Below, one piece after another: positions 10,347 to 21,800 of a DNA stretch of 64,000 nucleotides. Below the pieces are notes generated by a model. It searched no databases and was not told where the DNA came from. It was given only the letters and a program-made list of their open reading frames with translations. Position 1 is the stretch's first letter, and each line of letters starts with the position of its first letter. The stretch is from Antedon mediterranea (taxonomy: Eukaryota; Echinodermata; Crinoidea; Comatulida; Antedonidae), in assembly GCF_964355755.1 (NCBI RefSeq), contig NC_092676.1, positions 16,164,288-16,228,287 on the forward strand, given 5' to 3'. The translations under genes were made by a program, and so were the position numbers.

Positions 10347-11896
10347 TTACAGAGATCTTTTTTTTGCATTTAAATATGTTGCTGTATGTTTATTATCTAT
10401 AATGTTTGCCTATTGTTTATTATCTAATGTATCAATAAATTACAAAAGATATATATTTTCCTTTAGTCATTTATAAGCCTATTTAAACTTTTACATTTTC
10501 CCCATTGTGTACTGCTGCTATTGCTGTTTTACTTATTCGCCAGTTTCTAAATGTTTTTCTAAAGTATTCATAATGGACAAATAATATATCAGTATCAGTA
10601 TATTTAGTGTGGTCGGTGAAGAGACAGTACTATGTAAAGAAAAATGTAATAAGTAAAATAAATATTTCTAACCAATTATGAACCACTAAACAAAAAAATC
10701 CTGCCGCAACGTATCGTAGATGCAACATAAGAAAATACTCTTCTATCTATTTTGCATCCCCTCTTACGATCGATAATCAATGACGAACGTAAAACAGAAA
10801 CGGTGTTGAACACGTAAGGCTCGCCCAACACAAGATGTTAAAAACATCTTTCAGGGCTTTTGCCTTCATTTTTTGATATACTTTATAATTCTGTACAATC
10901 CTGTTTCTTGTTTTCCTACTGTATGTATTCAGATTCTGTAAATAAATGTCTATTGAATTGAATTGAATTGAATTGAGTTCCTTATTGTGATGACACGTTC
11001 TTACGGCGCACTTTGCGTCGATCTGAAAACCAATTTCAGCTCTTAAAATATTTCCTGGAACAAATTTGACAGTTCGTCCCAATAGCTTACCATGAACTAA
11101 CGGAGCTTTACGTTATATCTTTTTATTGTCAAAATAAAAAATAATGGGCCTACTGTATAAAAATTATGATTTGACAAAGGGCTAAATAGAACGATAGGCA
11201 TCTGCGTATTCTGCAAATGTTGCTCGATCGTTAATGTATATATAAATTTACGTAAGGGCAAAATTCGGTAAATCGCGCCTTACTTCTAGAATTTTTACTC
11301 GATGGTATATAAAGTTGGTTCGTACTTTCGGTACTGATTTAAACCACCTGATGTAACCCTGTTTACTAATTAAATTAAGTTAGATAATTAGTTATTGACG
11401 ATTAAAACGAATTTAGGTTCAACGATTTGCCCCAAATAGGGGTGTTTTATGATCGTGGTATACACTGTCTAATGGATGTCCATCTTGAAAAATACCCGCC
11501 ACAAAAATGCGAGGAGGCTTCGCATTTTCCTATCTCCTCCTACGATAATTGTTTTTAATAGCTGAAAACCGGTTGAACAGCTAGAGTACATCATAATGTT
11601 GAAGACAGGCCGATTTTCTTAAAAAAATACTACGTTGATAGATTTAATATATGATTATACAAATGTATTGATTTGCGATGAATGGAACATACCAATCTCT
11701 CAGTCTGCCAGAGTTTGGTTTAACACAAGTAGGTAAATTTATGCCACACGGTGCCGTAGCGAGGTGTTCAACACCGTTTCTGCTTTACGTTCGTCATTGT
11801 ATCGATCGTAAGAGGGGATGCAAAATAGATTAGATAAAAGGCAAATATTATAGATAATAAACATAGCAAAATACTTCAATGAAAAAAAAGGATCTC
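10347..11896. repeat. Inverted-repeat element (foldback-like), arms 10347-10411/10740-10815 and 11765-11896
   Basis: The left-arm segments 'gagatctttttttt...' (10347-10411) and 'gcatcccctcttacgatcg' through 'ggtgttgaacac' (10740-10815) reappear as reverse complement at 11840-11896 and 11765-11835. The interior is unrelated, apart from a GAATT-repeat SINE/LINE-like tail at 10953-10976. The right arm ends exactly where the BEL LTR begins. No transposase frame is visible. Confidence 0.65.
10953..10976 (+). repeat. (TTGAA)n simple-repeat tail of a SINE/LINE fragment
   Basis: Four GAATT-type repeats follow 'aaataaatgtctattgaattg'. This is the kind of 3' terminus left by a short retroposon. A similar tail is at 63042-63066. 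Confidence 0.5.
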
Positions 11897-12353
11897 TGTA
11901 AGGAAAGTGCTTTATAATGAACAATAAGCACTGAGATTCCCCTGTGTTTGAGATGATTTATTCAGAAACAAGATCTCATTCAAATCTGAAAACATGAAAT
12001 ATAAGTCATAACTTACATGTTAGAAACAAGAACTGACGTATGATTGAATAGCTATTACAGTATTATTATTAACATTTGTTCAATAACTCACTGTTTGTCA
12101 GGCAAATCCCTAGCATAAGCCTACTGTCATACGTTCGACCCCTCAAATTACACTCATTAGTAACTAAACATATATTAAACTGGTACTGGTTAGCATTCAT
12201 AAACTTTAGTTTCACTGGTTAGCATTTATTAACTTTCGTTTCTTTTCAGCCCTTTCCAAACTACTACAATATTCACGCGCGTTTAACATCCGGGATAGCA
12301 ACTGACATAATCCTGGGTGCGCTCTACAACTCGGATTTGCTATAAATCCTACA
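11897..12353 (-). mobile_element. BEL/Pao 3' LTR
   Basis: The 457-bp block starts TGT and ends ACA. Its first ~229 bp repeat at 20671-20899 with few changes. On the interior side the plus strand reads TTCCCCC, which is a GGGGGAA polypurine tract on the element's own strand. That identifies this as the 3' LTR of a minus-strand element. Confidence 0.85.
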
Positions 12354-12475
12354 TTCCCCCAGCAATGAGGAAATCTCATTAAAATACAAATTATTAATAC
12401 AAATTTAACTTAAACAATGCAAACTCAAAACGTCTTCATAAACGTATCATAACTCACTTAAACTACATTGGTCAT

Positions 12476-15400
12476 TTATTCCCATTGATCAAGCTTTATC
12501 AGTTTCACAACAGGACGCTTATAAACCTTCTCGTGTACTTTTACGTCTACTACTCTCACTCTGTCATCTTCACTGGGGTAGGCCTTTACTATCTTTCCTA
12601 CTAGCCAATCTCCCCTTTGACTTTGGTTATCAATAACTAATACTACGTCTCCTTCCTTTAGGTTTTCACTATCCTTATGCCACTTTTGTCTGATTTGCAA
12701 ACTAGGTAGGTATTCGCCTATAAACTTCTTCCAGAATTGATCGGCTATCAACTGGCTGTGACGCCACTGTTTTCTACTTCGTACTTCATGCGGTTGGAAT
12801 GCAATTGGTGGTAACGCAGGATCTCTTCTACACATCAGTAATAAATTGGGAGTTATGGGGTCTACGTCAGCGATGTCGGAAGAGGCATAACCTAGAGGTT
12901 TCGAATTAAGCATACCCTCAACAAACTACTTCACTCACAACTTTGTTCTTCAAAGCAGCATTTCAGTGCATTCTTTACTGATCTAACCTCCCGTTCCCAT
13001 ATTCCTCCAAAATGAGGGGCATTAGGAGGGTTGAACCTGAAGTCTACTTGCTGCTTAGCAAGTTTATTTTGCAGTTCATTACTCATAGCTTTGAAACATT
13101 CATTTAGTTCTCTTTCCGCCCCTTTAAAATTAGTTCCGCAGTCAGATAGCAACTCTTTAGGTGTCCCTCTTCTTGCGACAAATCTTCTGTATGCCATGAG
13201 AAACGTGTCTGCATCCATGCAACTTATTGTTTCTAGATGAATGGCTCTCATGGTAAGGCACTTGAATATAATCCCCCATCTCTTTTCTTGTAATCGTTTC
13301 ACGTTAACTATTATCGGTCCCCAACAATCTACTCCGGTGGAGTGAAACGGCTGTTTACCAACTCTAACTCTGGCTTCCGGTAAGTCTGCCATTATTGGCA
13401 CTGTAGCAGCCTTTCTCCATTTTTGGCACTCTATACATTTTCTTAAGATTGACTTTATCGTGTTTCTTCCTTTCAGAATCCAATATCTTCTTCGAACATA
13501 AGCAAATACCTGATTTGGTCCAGCGCTATGACAGAAAACATTACTATCTATTCGTTTGATTAGTAATTTAGTGATGTGGTGGCTGGGATCAAGTAATACA
13601 GGGTGTAAATCAATGTCCAGATCTACTGCTTTTTGGAGTCTACCTCCAACTCTAATTAATCCTGACTCATCCCATTGTGGGTCCAAGCTAACTAGTCGGC
13701 TACCTTTTTGCACATTTTTCCCACTCTGCAGCAACTGCACTTCTTCTGGGAAACATTCTCTCTGAACTTTGCGTAAGAGCATCGGTTCCAGATCTCTCAC
13801 TTTCTGCACATCTAATGCTTCGGAATCTACTCCGTATATCGTCTGTCTATATTTTTCTAACATATCTTCCCATGTTCAAAATTCTGCTACATTTAAATCA
13901 CCTGAGTTTACAATATTCCCACAAAACTTTACTCCTTTTTCTTCTTCTTTGACTTCCTGCATTTCAATTCTTTCATGGAGCAATTCCTTCATGGGTAGTT
14001 TGAGGAACTCGGGTCCATTAAGCCATCTACCATTTATGCTTTCTACTGGAATCCCTCAGGATACATCATCCGCTGGGTTCACGCTGCCTGGCACATGTCT
14101 CCAACTCTTTATCTCCGTTTTACTTTGAATCTCTGCTACCCTGATGCCTACAAATGATTTGAAGTGACTACTGGGCTTCCTCATCCAACCCAGAACTACC
14201 ATGCTGTCTGTCATTATGATAATCTCATTGAACCTCAGTGTTAATTCTTCGGTTACTGTAGCTTTCATTCTATTATAAAGCGTGTATCATAGGCTCCGTC
14301 CTTCAGTTTCCATCGTATATATGCGCAGGCGCCAAACGCCTTCTCAGAGGCATCACAGAAAATCACCAATACCACCTCATCTGAAACATTATGTGGAGTC
14401 AAACATCGGAAGAATGTTACATCATTAATCATTTGAAATTCCTCGAACAGTCTTTTCCATTCGCTTTCAGTTTGTTCAGTTAACTTCTCATCCCAATCAA
14501 CTCCTGTCTCCCACAATTCTTGAATTCTTATTTTTGCTTTTACCGTCACTGGTGCTACAAACCCAATAGGATCAAACAACCTTGCTATGATACTTAGTAT
14601 CTTCCTCTTTGTGAGTGCCTCTGTCCAATAATTACTTTGAATACAAATACATCCTTACTCGGTATCCATCTGATTCCTAGAACTTTCTCTACACTACTAA
14701 TCATTGCAACTTCTTTCGCTTCAACTTGGACCTTTTCTGCTATCTTTTCATTTGATACCCATCCCTTTACTGAGAATCCACCATTGCTTAGTATCTTGTC
14801 TATGTATTGAATTAACTTAATTGCGTCGGGTTTGGACTTCACTGATGGACATATGTCGTCCATGTATGTATCTCTCACTATTACTTTAGCGGCCTCTGGG
14901 TATTCAGTTTTACTTTCTAGTGCCATGGCCGGGACTGGCTTGTCGCCAAAAGTGAGAACTTGCTTTATATATATATCAGGCTCTCTGTCGAACTCCACAT
15001 CTCGCCATAGGTATCTGTGAACGTGTTGGTCAATCTCCGGGATGCGGATTCGATGATACATTTTCGATATATCTCCGAGGATGGCAATGCGATTCTCTCG
15101 AAAGCGTAGTATTACTCCGACTAAGTTGTTTAAAAGGTCTATGGTGTCTCCGTTATATCTGTTTGAAGCATTGAACACAATCCGGACTGGTGTGGTTCTG
15201 TTCTCCGGTCGGTTCACCGAGAAATGCGGAATATAATGGACAGGGCCTTGATAACAATTGACTTCAGACTTGGTCAATTTTCTGGCGAGTTGCATTTGCA
15301 CCATTTCATCTATTTGATGTTGGTATGCTTTTGCATGTTCTCTATTTTTTTGTTAATCTCCTTTCTAACACACCCAACATTTTTTCCGCTTGATGTTTAT

Positions 15401-15975
15401 TGTCCATCAGGTTAAACGGATCTCTTACCCATGGGTAGGAAACTGTCCACTGGTTCTCCATCTTGATACATGAGTCTTCCAGTAACTTTGTTTCCATTTC
15501 CTCGTGTACAATCTGACTCTTCTTACAGCTACATGATCCTACATCTACTCCCATTGCTTCAGTTGACCAGAAATCTGCAAGGTCAACAAGTTTACTGATT
15601 TTAACATGCATTATCCGGTTGTTCAGCGTGGAATTACCACCACCACCGTAAACAGTCCATCCCAGAAGCCACAATTCCATCCCCTTCTAGTATTTTTCCT
15701 GTGTGAAGGTAAGCATAGTTTACTCCTATTAGAATATCAATCGGTCCAGCCTGTCTTTTCAGTGTACCCTCCTTCATCTCGAACAATTGTTCCAGCTTTC
15801 TAAAATTTACATCAGGATTATCACTTATGTCGCTCATTCCGATGGCCTTGATTTTATGTATTTTCTTTGGATTCTCACCTACTAACTGTATGTCATAGAA
15901 TTTTGTATCATATTTTTCCTCCTTACCTCCCACAGTGGTCAACGCTGCTGTAACATTTTTACCCTGGATACCCAA
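12476..15975 (-). pseudogene. BEL/Pao pol remnant: protease, RT, RNase H, integrase, DUF5641-like C-terminus
   Basis: The pieces in order on the minus strand are as follows. A protease-domain region spans 15342-15975. RT is at 14594-15304, with FNAS, GDISKMYHRI and the catalytic TYMDD. RNase H is at 14056-14579 (FCDASEKAFGA, MTDSMVVLGW). Integrase is at 12931-13863, with an HHC2-type zinc region ending CIECQKWR, Asp in GVDCWGP, Asp in LSDCGTNF and Glu in GIWEREV. The C-terminal domain is at 12476-12913 (GDVVLV...RGDWLVGKI). In-frame TGA codons (for example between DDVS and GIPVE at about 14056) and frame changes separate them. The family's integrase usually has Asn where SDC has Cys. Confidence 0.9.
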
Positions 15976-17280
15976 ACTGTTAACAAAGCGCCTTCCCTTA
16001 TGAAAGTACCTTGGGAGCCGTTGTCTAACATCACATTTGCTTTCTTGCTTGTGTTTCCATTAATTACCTCAACTTCAAGTACCTGCAGTAATGGTTCATT
16101 GTCAATTACACTTCTGGACAGACCTACCAATCCCACGTTCCCTGGATGCAGTAAAGGATGGTGATACTTGTCACAACATTGTTTATCTACCAACTTGTTA
16201 CATTGTTTTCTTCTGGTGCAATTTGCCATCCGGTGATTTCGGCCTGCAATTTCCAAGCATGCAAAACATGTATGTTTTTACTTTACCTTTTTCATGCTTT
16301 CATCTGAGACTCAGTTTTAACATAGCTTCACATTGGTCAGTCCAGTGGTCATCATTTTGACATACCCATCATTTATGGTATTCTGTTTTGGCAGCAGTTT
16401 GGTTTACTCTCACCTTGTGCTTTTCTTGGGGTTTTTGCTGTTCCTGGTTTCCGAAGACTGGGTCACTAGTTTCCAAGGCTGCAGTTTTTACAAACATAAC
16501 AATGTCTTTCAATGACGGATTAGTTCCTTTGGCCTTGATCTTCTGATTCTCTCGACACCACCTGTTTTGGAGAAACTTAGGAAAACCATCAATTATTTGC
16601 TTTAAACTAGCTTGATTGTTCAATTCATTTAAATACTCAAGTGCACTTAGTGCCTCATAACAGTTTTCAATGTCATCTGAAAACTCCCTTAAACTATGAA
16701 CATTCACCTTTCCTCTAGTCAAAATCTTTTGAACCCATGCCTGGACAATGATTGCTGTATTACCAAATCTTTCCCTTAATGTGTCCCAAGCTGCTTTAAA
16801 TCCTTCAGTGGGTGGTTTCATGACACAGAATTGAATTGCATCCAGAGCTTTACCTTTACAAAATAATATTAAGGTGTTCAACTTAACACTATCATTAACT
16901 CCTGACATCATGCTCTGGTAAGAAGTTATAAAGGAATGATAATATACAGGGTCCCCATCATAATGTTTCAGTGGTGTACGAGGAAGTGATAATGCCTTTA
17001 CTAGACTATCCCAATTACCTTCAGTTTTATCAGTAGATACATTATTATTGTTTACATTAGCTTCAACAACATTAGGTTGATCTACAACATTATGATTTTC
17101 ACTATTGTTTACCTTATCATTAACTATAGTATCAGGTTGAGTCTTTTCTAATGTGTCTGTTTCAACATCTTGAATTGCTTTTGCCGCTAGGTTGTTAGAT
17201 ACTGTTTTAGTCTTATATTCAGTCTTGATAGCATAGACTTCTGCCATATATTCCTTTTGGCATCTGTAATAAATTACCAT
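15939..17280 (-). pseudogene. BEL/Pao gag (C-terminal part) and start of protease
   Basis: 16369-17264 encodes a gag-type region rich in charged residues with LPRTPLKHYDGDPVYYHSF, typical of the BEL/Pao gag domain (DUF1759-like). The remaining frame (15939-16256) has a His/Cys knuckle (H..NCTRRKQC...CCDKYHHPLLHP) and the protease motif VMLDNGSQGTFI. The apparent start at 17280 lies in the inserted gypsy LTR and is not a real start. The true gag N-terminus is beyond the insertion at 20402-20617. Confidence 0.85.
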
Positions 17281-17337
17281 TCCCTAACATATAGAGTAAC
17301 AACCGCTCGGAAGCATACGTGAGAGGAATTCGTGACA
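17265..17337 (+). mobile_element. 5' LTR of nested gypsy element, internally deleted
   Basis: The first 36 bases and last ~37 bases match the two ends of the 449-bp 3' LTR (19943-20391), joined directly. About 375 bp are missing, including the TATATAA seen in the 3' LTR. It is flanked on the left by CATC, the same four bases that follow the 3' LTR. Confidence 0.85.
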
Positions 17338-17695
17338 TAATTTGGTGGCAGCGGTGTTCGACATAATTTGGTGGCAGCGGTTATTTCAATCTACTGTTCG
17401 ACTTAACTGTGTATTTATCTACTGTTGTGATATTTTGTGGTAGCAGTTTGATCTACTGTATTTTGCCATAGATTGGTGGCTGTTTTAAGATCAACTGTAC
17501 TTTATTGATATTTTGTGAAAGCGGTACTTACGATACTGAGATATTTTACGGAAGCCGTGGTGCTACGTTTTGTTTAATCGTAAGTACACAAACATTGTTT
17601 TAAGAACAGTACATTATTTATTTGGAGCAGTAGACTTGTGAACGTCTCGGTAACTACGATTAACTAGTAACAAGACCCTCATCCAGATTTAAAAT

Positions 17696-19869
17696 ATGGC
17701 TGATAAACAATCAACAACAAGATCCGGTAGAGAATACAGCGGCGGCGATGAATCTGATTCTGAAGTAGAATCGGTTCAGTCATTACAACCTGAACAACAG
17801 GCAGAAGAGTCTGTACCAACCAGTGGACATAACCCTACAGGGGCTGACTCATCTTCAAAAGATTTGTTGTTGTTGATGCAGCAGCAAATGCAACAGCAAA
17901 TGCAGCAGCAAATGCAACAGCAAATGCAGCAACAAATGCAACAGCAGAATCTTATGATGCAGCAGATGATGGAACAACAAGAACGTTTACGTCAAGAAGA
18001 TATGGAAAGACAAGAACGTTTACGTAGGGAAGATATGGAGAAACAGCAAGCATTAGTAATGGCGTTAATGGATAAGCAAAAGGACAGTGAGGAGAAACGA
18101 TTAAAAGACATAATGAGATTGAAGGAAGTTCAAATTGCAAAACTTTCTGATAGTGAAGATATTGAAAATTATCTCACTACGTTTGAACGAATTGGCGAAG
18201 AGAACACTGGGTAGTAAAACTGATACCACATTTGACAGGCAAAGCAAGAGCAGCCTATGCATCACTACCAGTGACAGAAAGTAACCAGTACGATATAGTG
18301 AAGAAAGCAATATTACAAAGGTATGACATAACTGAAGAGACATATAGACAAAGGTTTAGGTCAATTAAAAAGAAAAGTGAAGAAAGTTATAGAGAAATGT
18401 ATGTTAGGTTGAAAGATTTATTTACGAAGTGGGCTAAGCCTGCTGATAAAAGCAAAGATGATTTAGCTGAAATTGTTATTTTAGAGCAATTGATAGATAT
18501 TATGCCCACATGGGTACAAATATGGGTTAAAGAACATAAACCAGACTCTGGATTAAATGCTGCGGAATTAGCAGATAATTATTTTCAAGCTAGAAAAGGT
18601 ATCGATTTTGAGAACAAGTTTCAAAATAGAAAACACGAGAATAGAAACAACCAGGAGAAAACAGTCAAAGGCACTCCTGAAGTTGACAGTAAGGGTAATA
18701 ATAATCCCCCTGATAACTTTCATAAATCACAATCTGACGCTAGACAACCTCTCGTTTGTAGACGGTGCAAAAAAGTAGGCCACATAGAACGATTTTGTCG
18801 AAGTAAGGATGGCTTTTTTTCGACAAAGACAGATACTGTTTCAAAACCATGTACACCTTACATTTGTAGAGGTCTAGTTGAAGGATGTGATTGTGAAATT
18901 TTGATAGACTCTGGATGTGATATGACACTTGTTCATTCTGATTTAGTAGCGGCTAAGAAAATTAATCGCGCGGAGCAAGCTAAAATTACATGCAGGTGCG
19001 TCCATGACCATGTCCAAGCCTATCCTACTGCATTCGTCAATATTAAGGTTAATAACGAAGACCATAATTTGTTGGTTGGGGTTTCCAGCGATTTACCAAG
19101 AAATGTAATTCTTAGTAGGGACTTTCCTAAATTTGGAGACTTATTAGGGAAAGGGAATAAGAATCATGCTAGGCATAGTTTTGTTGCCACTAGAGATCAT
19201 GCTAGAAAAGAAAAACTAAAAGAGGAAAACGAATTAAATTCGGAAAAAGCTTCTGGGGTTATTTCACGTCAGTTAGATGATGTGGTTAATTTTCAAGAAG
19301 AATTTGGACATTTAGATGGCCAACTACTCAGTGACAACCCTCCCAAGGAAAAAGTTCATAAAACTAGAAGTGAGAAACGAAAAGTTAGGAAAGAGTTTGC
19401 AAAAACAAAGGAAGCTCAATCTAGCCAAGATAGTGAATTAGACATTTTAGATATTGGCAGAGATAAAATTAAGGATTATCAGGTTAAGGATAGAACTTTA
19501 ATTTCACTTCGAGAACAGATGTTAGTACAGAAAGATGATGACACTATAAAGATAGTCTGTAAGGATGGAATTTTATTTAGGCAAGTTTTCACTAAACACC
19601 AGACAGAACCAATAGAGCAATTAGTAGTTCCATATCCTTGCCGTAATAGTGTTTTGAAAGTTTCACATGATATTTCTTTGACAGAGTATTGTAAAGTCTC
19701 AAAGTATAAAACTAAATTGAAGGCCCCGATGATTGCTATGTCAGTAATTGTTAGTGAACCATTCCGACCAATTTACATGAATATTGTTGGTTCATTATTA
19801 GTAATTATTAATCATTATGTTCTATGTTATTATGGCGTATTTAAGTTTTATAGACTAGGAGTGGGTTAA
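17696..19869 (+). pseudogene. Gypsy gag-protease-integrase remnant (one frameshift)
   Basis: 17696-18214 has a glutamine/methionine-rich tract (CAG/ATG repeats near 17876-17950) and a charged coiled coil. A frameshift at about 18200-18210 leads to 18232-19869. That frame has a SCAN-like gag region (YREMYVRLKDLFTKW), a CCHC knuckle (CRRCKKVGHIERFC) and a protease with catalytic LIDSGCDMTLV. It then has an integrase-like N-terminal stretch (KDGILFRQ...QLVVPYPCRNSVL), cut short after a VSEPFRPIYMNIVG motif. The zinc-binding and catalytic parts of the integrase are largely lost. Confidence 0.85.
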
Positions 19870-19942
19870 ATTTTGCCACGTCCGTGTATACTTGCCCCTC
19901 AAAACTCCAAGAAAGAGTTTTGAGCTCAGGAAGAGGGGGGAG

Positions 19943-20391
19943 TGTAATAAATTACCATTCCCTAACATATAGAGTAACATAGTATTTACATGAACATTCT
20001 AGAATAAGATGTTTTGATTTAAGAAACCATGTATAATTAACAACAATCACAATCAGGAACATTCCAGCATGCTATTAATAGAAACTGTAATCATGTAATA
20101 ATGAGAAGTATAAAGAATGATCTAGAAGGATAGGAGCATCTTGTATATAAAGGGATGTAAACTATTGTAAGGTTGTTGGATTAGAGGTTGGATATTATAT
20201 TGTAAAGTTATTGTGAAGCTGTTGTTTAAAGTGCTTACTGGATTGTTAAAAGTTGAAGTTGATTGAAATTAAAGCTTTGTTTTGAGTTATTTTACAACTT
20301 TGTGGATTTGGTGTGTATATTTTTATGTCACAAGGGAGTTCCTAAAGTATTTTCAACCGCTCGGAAACATACGTGAGAGGAGTTCGTGACA
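19943..20391 (+). mobile_element. 3' LTR of nested gypsy element
   Basis: 449 bp starting TGTAATAAATT and ending TTCGTGACA. It contains a promoter-type TATATAA near 20148 and lies directly after a polypurine tract. Confidence 0.88.
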
Positions 20392-20401
20392 CATCTTATC
20401 A

Positions 20402-20617
20402 TCAATCTTCTTCCTTTTGAAATTCATCATCATCGTTTATCAACTCGACTAACTCCGCATGAGATTGCTCAATGGTTTCAAACGTTCTTTTAAGTCTTAA
20501 TAGTCCTTCTTGCAGCTCTTGCTCCGATGGTTGGCTATCAACGAGTTGTCTCAATCCACCTAAGGCTCTTGTTAAGGTTCCCTTGCGGTTTCTTCTGGTT
20601 ACCTTTAGCTTGTACAT
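20402..20617 (-). pseudogene. N-terminus of BEL/Pao gag, cut off by the gypsy insertion
   Basis: 71 codons starting MYKLKVTRRNRKG and continuing with a Leu-rich helical region (LTRALGGLRQLVDSQ) are typical of the gag N-terminal helical domain in this superfamily. The ATG lies 54 bp inside the 5' LTR boundary (20671). A stop precedes the insertion point and the frame differs from the gag continuation at 17264, so the gene had also decayed by point changes. Confidence 0.75.
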
Positions 20618-20670
20618 TTGGTCGTTCTCTATACCTTCCTTGTGCGTCAGTCAGTAAAAACAATTTGAAT

Positions 20671-20899
20671 TGTAAGGGAAGTACTTTATAATGAACAATA
20701 AGCACTGAGATTCGCTTGTGTTTGAGATGATTTATTCAGAAACAAGATCTCATTCAAATCTGAAAGCATGAAATATAAGTCATAACTTACATGTTAGAAA
20801 CAAGAACTGACGTATGATTGAATAGCTATTATAACATTATTTCTTAACATTTGTTCAATAACTCGCTGTTTGTCAGGCAAATCCCTAGCATAAGCCTAC
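20671..20899 (-). mobile_element. BEL/Pao 5' LTR, truncated
   Basis: This matches 11897-12125 closely, then stops abruptly at 'cctac'. From 20901 the sequence is the dispersed ~0.9-kb repeat. On the element's strand only the 3' half of the LTR remains, so the promoter is lost. Confidence 0.85.
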
Positions 20900-20900
20900 T

Positions 20901-21800
20901 AAGGTGAGAAACCTTCTTTTTCAATTTTAAATCTCTGATTCTGTAATTATGTTGAATGGTATGTTTTTTTGGTCTCCAACTTAATTTAGGCATAAAGCGT
21001 TATATTACAAAATATGCTTTCAAGTTTCTATTACAAAATATTTATTTATTTTCATAAGATACATCATAATGGAATAACAAAAATAACGCTTTAATATGTT
21101 GGAGAAACTTAAATAAGCCGAGACGGCTGTGAGGCTAGTTCCACCAGAAAAAAGCAATCAAAAAGTATATAAAAATAACCATATCAAGAGTAGTAAAAAA
21201 ATAAATAAATAATGAAAAAATAAATAAAGGAAAAAAAACAAGAATAAGTGAAAGAAATTGGTAAGCTACGACAACAAGATACAGAACAAAATCACATCGT
21301 TTCGAATTTAGCGTGATGCTGTAAGCCATCACTGGTACCGTTTCACCAATGATGTTGACTCCAGTCTACTACGATGAGGTAGCATCTCCGACTTCAGACT
21401 GGAATGTTTTTTTGTTGTTTTTTTTAATAGTTTTTTTTTCTTCTGCTTTATATAAAAAAATCCTTACTAAATACTAAAGCTTAATAACTTGAAAGTTTTT
21501 TTTTATAAATTACTTATTTTTAACATTACAATAATATTATAATCTATTTTTAATGATTTTATTTTGTATTTCTTCCAAACCAAACTTAACAAAGTGAAGA
21601 TTAATTTTACATTATCTTAACTATTCCAATTTTTTTTTATTTTACAATTTTATTGCCTAACAACAAGTATTACTCTTTATTTAAATCATTATTGTTACAA
21701 CTAAAATCTATATGCCTATAACCTGTTTATTATTATTATTGTTTATTTTTTGTGATAATATTTTCTTTTTCATTTTAACTTAGATTTATTTAAGTAAACA
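20901..21800. repeat. Dispersed ~0.9-kb repeat, copy 2
   Basis: Matches 1955-2920 but lacks its internal 60-bp tandem duplication. Its left end sits exactly at the broken BEL LTR. Confidence 0.7.

Larger units (their letters stand above)
17265..20391 (+). mobile_element. Non-autonomous gypsy (Gmr1-like?) LTR retrotransposon nested in BEL gag
   Basis: TG...CA-bounded LTRs and a CATC target-site duplication (17261-17264 and 20392-20395) flank gag, protease and a remnant of integrase. A primer-binding-type segment (TGGTGGCAGCGG) after the 5' LTR is duplicated (about 17343 and 17370). A polypurine tract (AGGAAGAGGGGGGAG, 19928-19942) precedes the 3' LTR. RT and RNase H are absent. Integrase directly following protease suits the Gmr1-like order, but that assignment is tentative. 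Confidence 0.88.
11897..20899 (-). mobile_element. Decayed BEL/Pao LTR retrotransposon containing a nested gypsy element
   Basis: The element reads right to left: truncated 5' LTR (20671-20899), gag N-terminus (20402-20617), the gypsy insertion (17265-20391), remaining gag (16369-17264), zinc knuckle and aspartic protease, RT, RNase H, integrase, C-terminal DUF5641-like domain, then polypurine tract and 3' LTR (11897-12353). The outer half of the 5' LTR is missing; at 20901 it is replaced by the dispersed ~0.9-kb repeat. Several stops and frameshifts show it is inactive. Confidence 0.9.

Noticed and set aside
17262-17280. ATG at 17280 as the start of BEL gag
   Set aside because: It lies inside the inserted gypsy LTR; the real N-terminus is beyond the insertion at 20402-20617.
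17952-18140. Minus-strand frame over the gypsy gag
   Set aside because: Shadow of the Gln/Met-rich repeat on the other strand.
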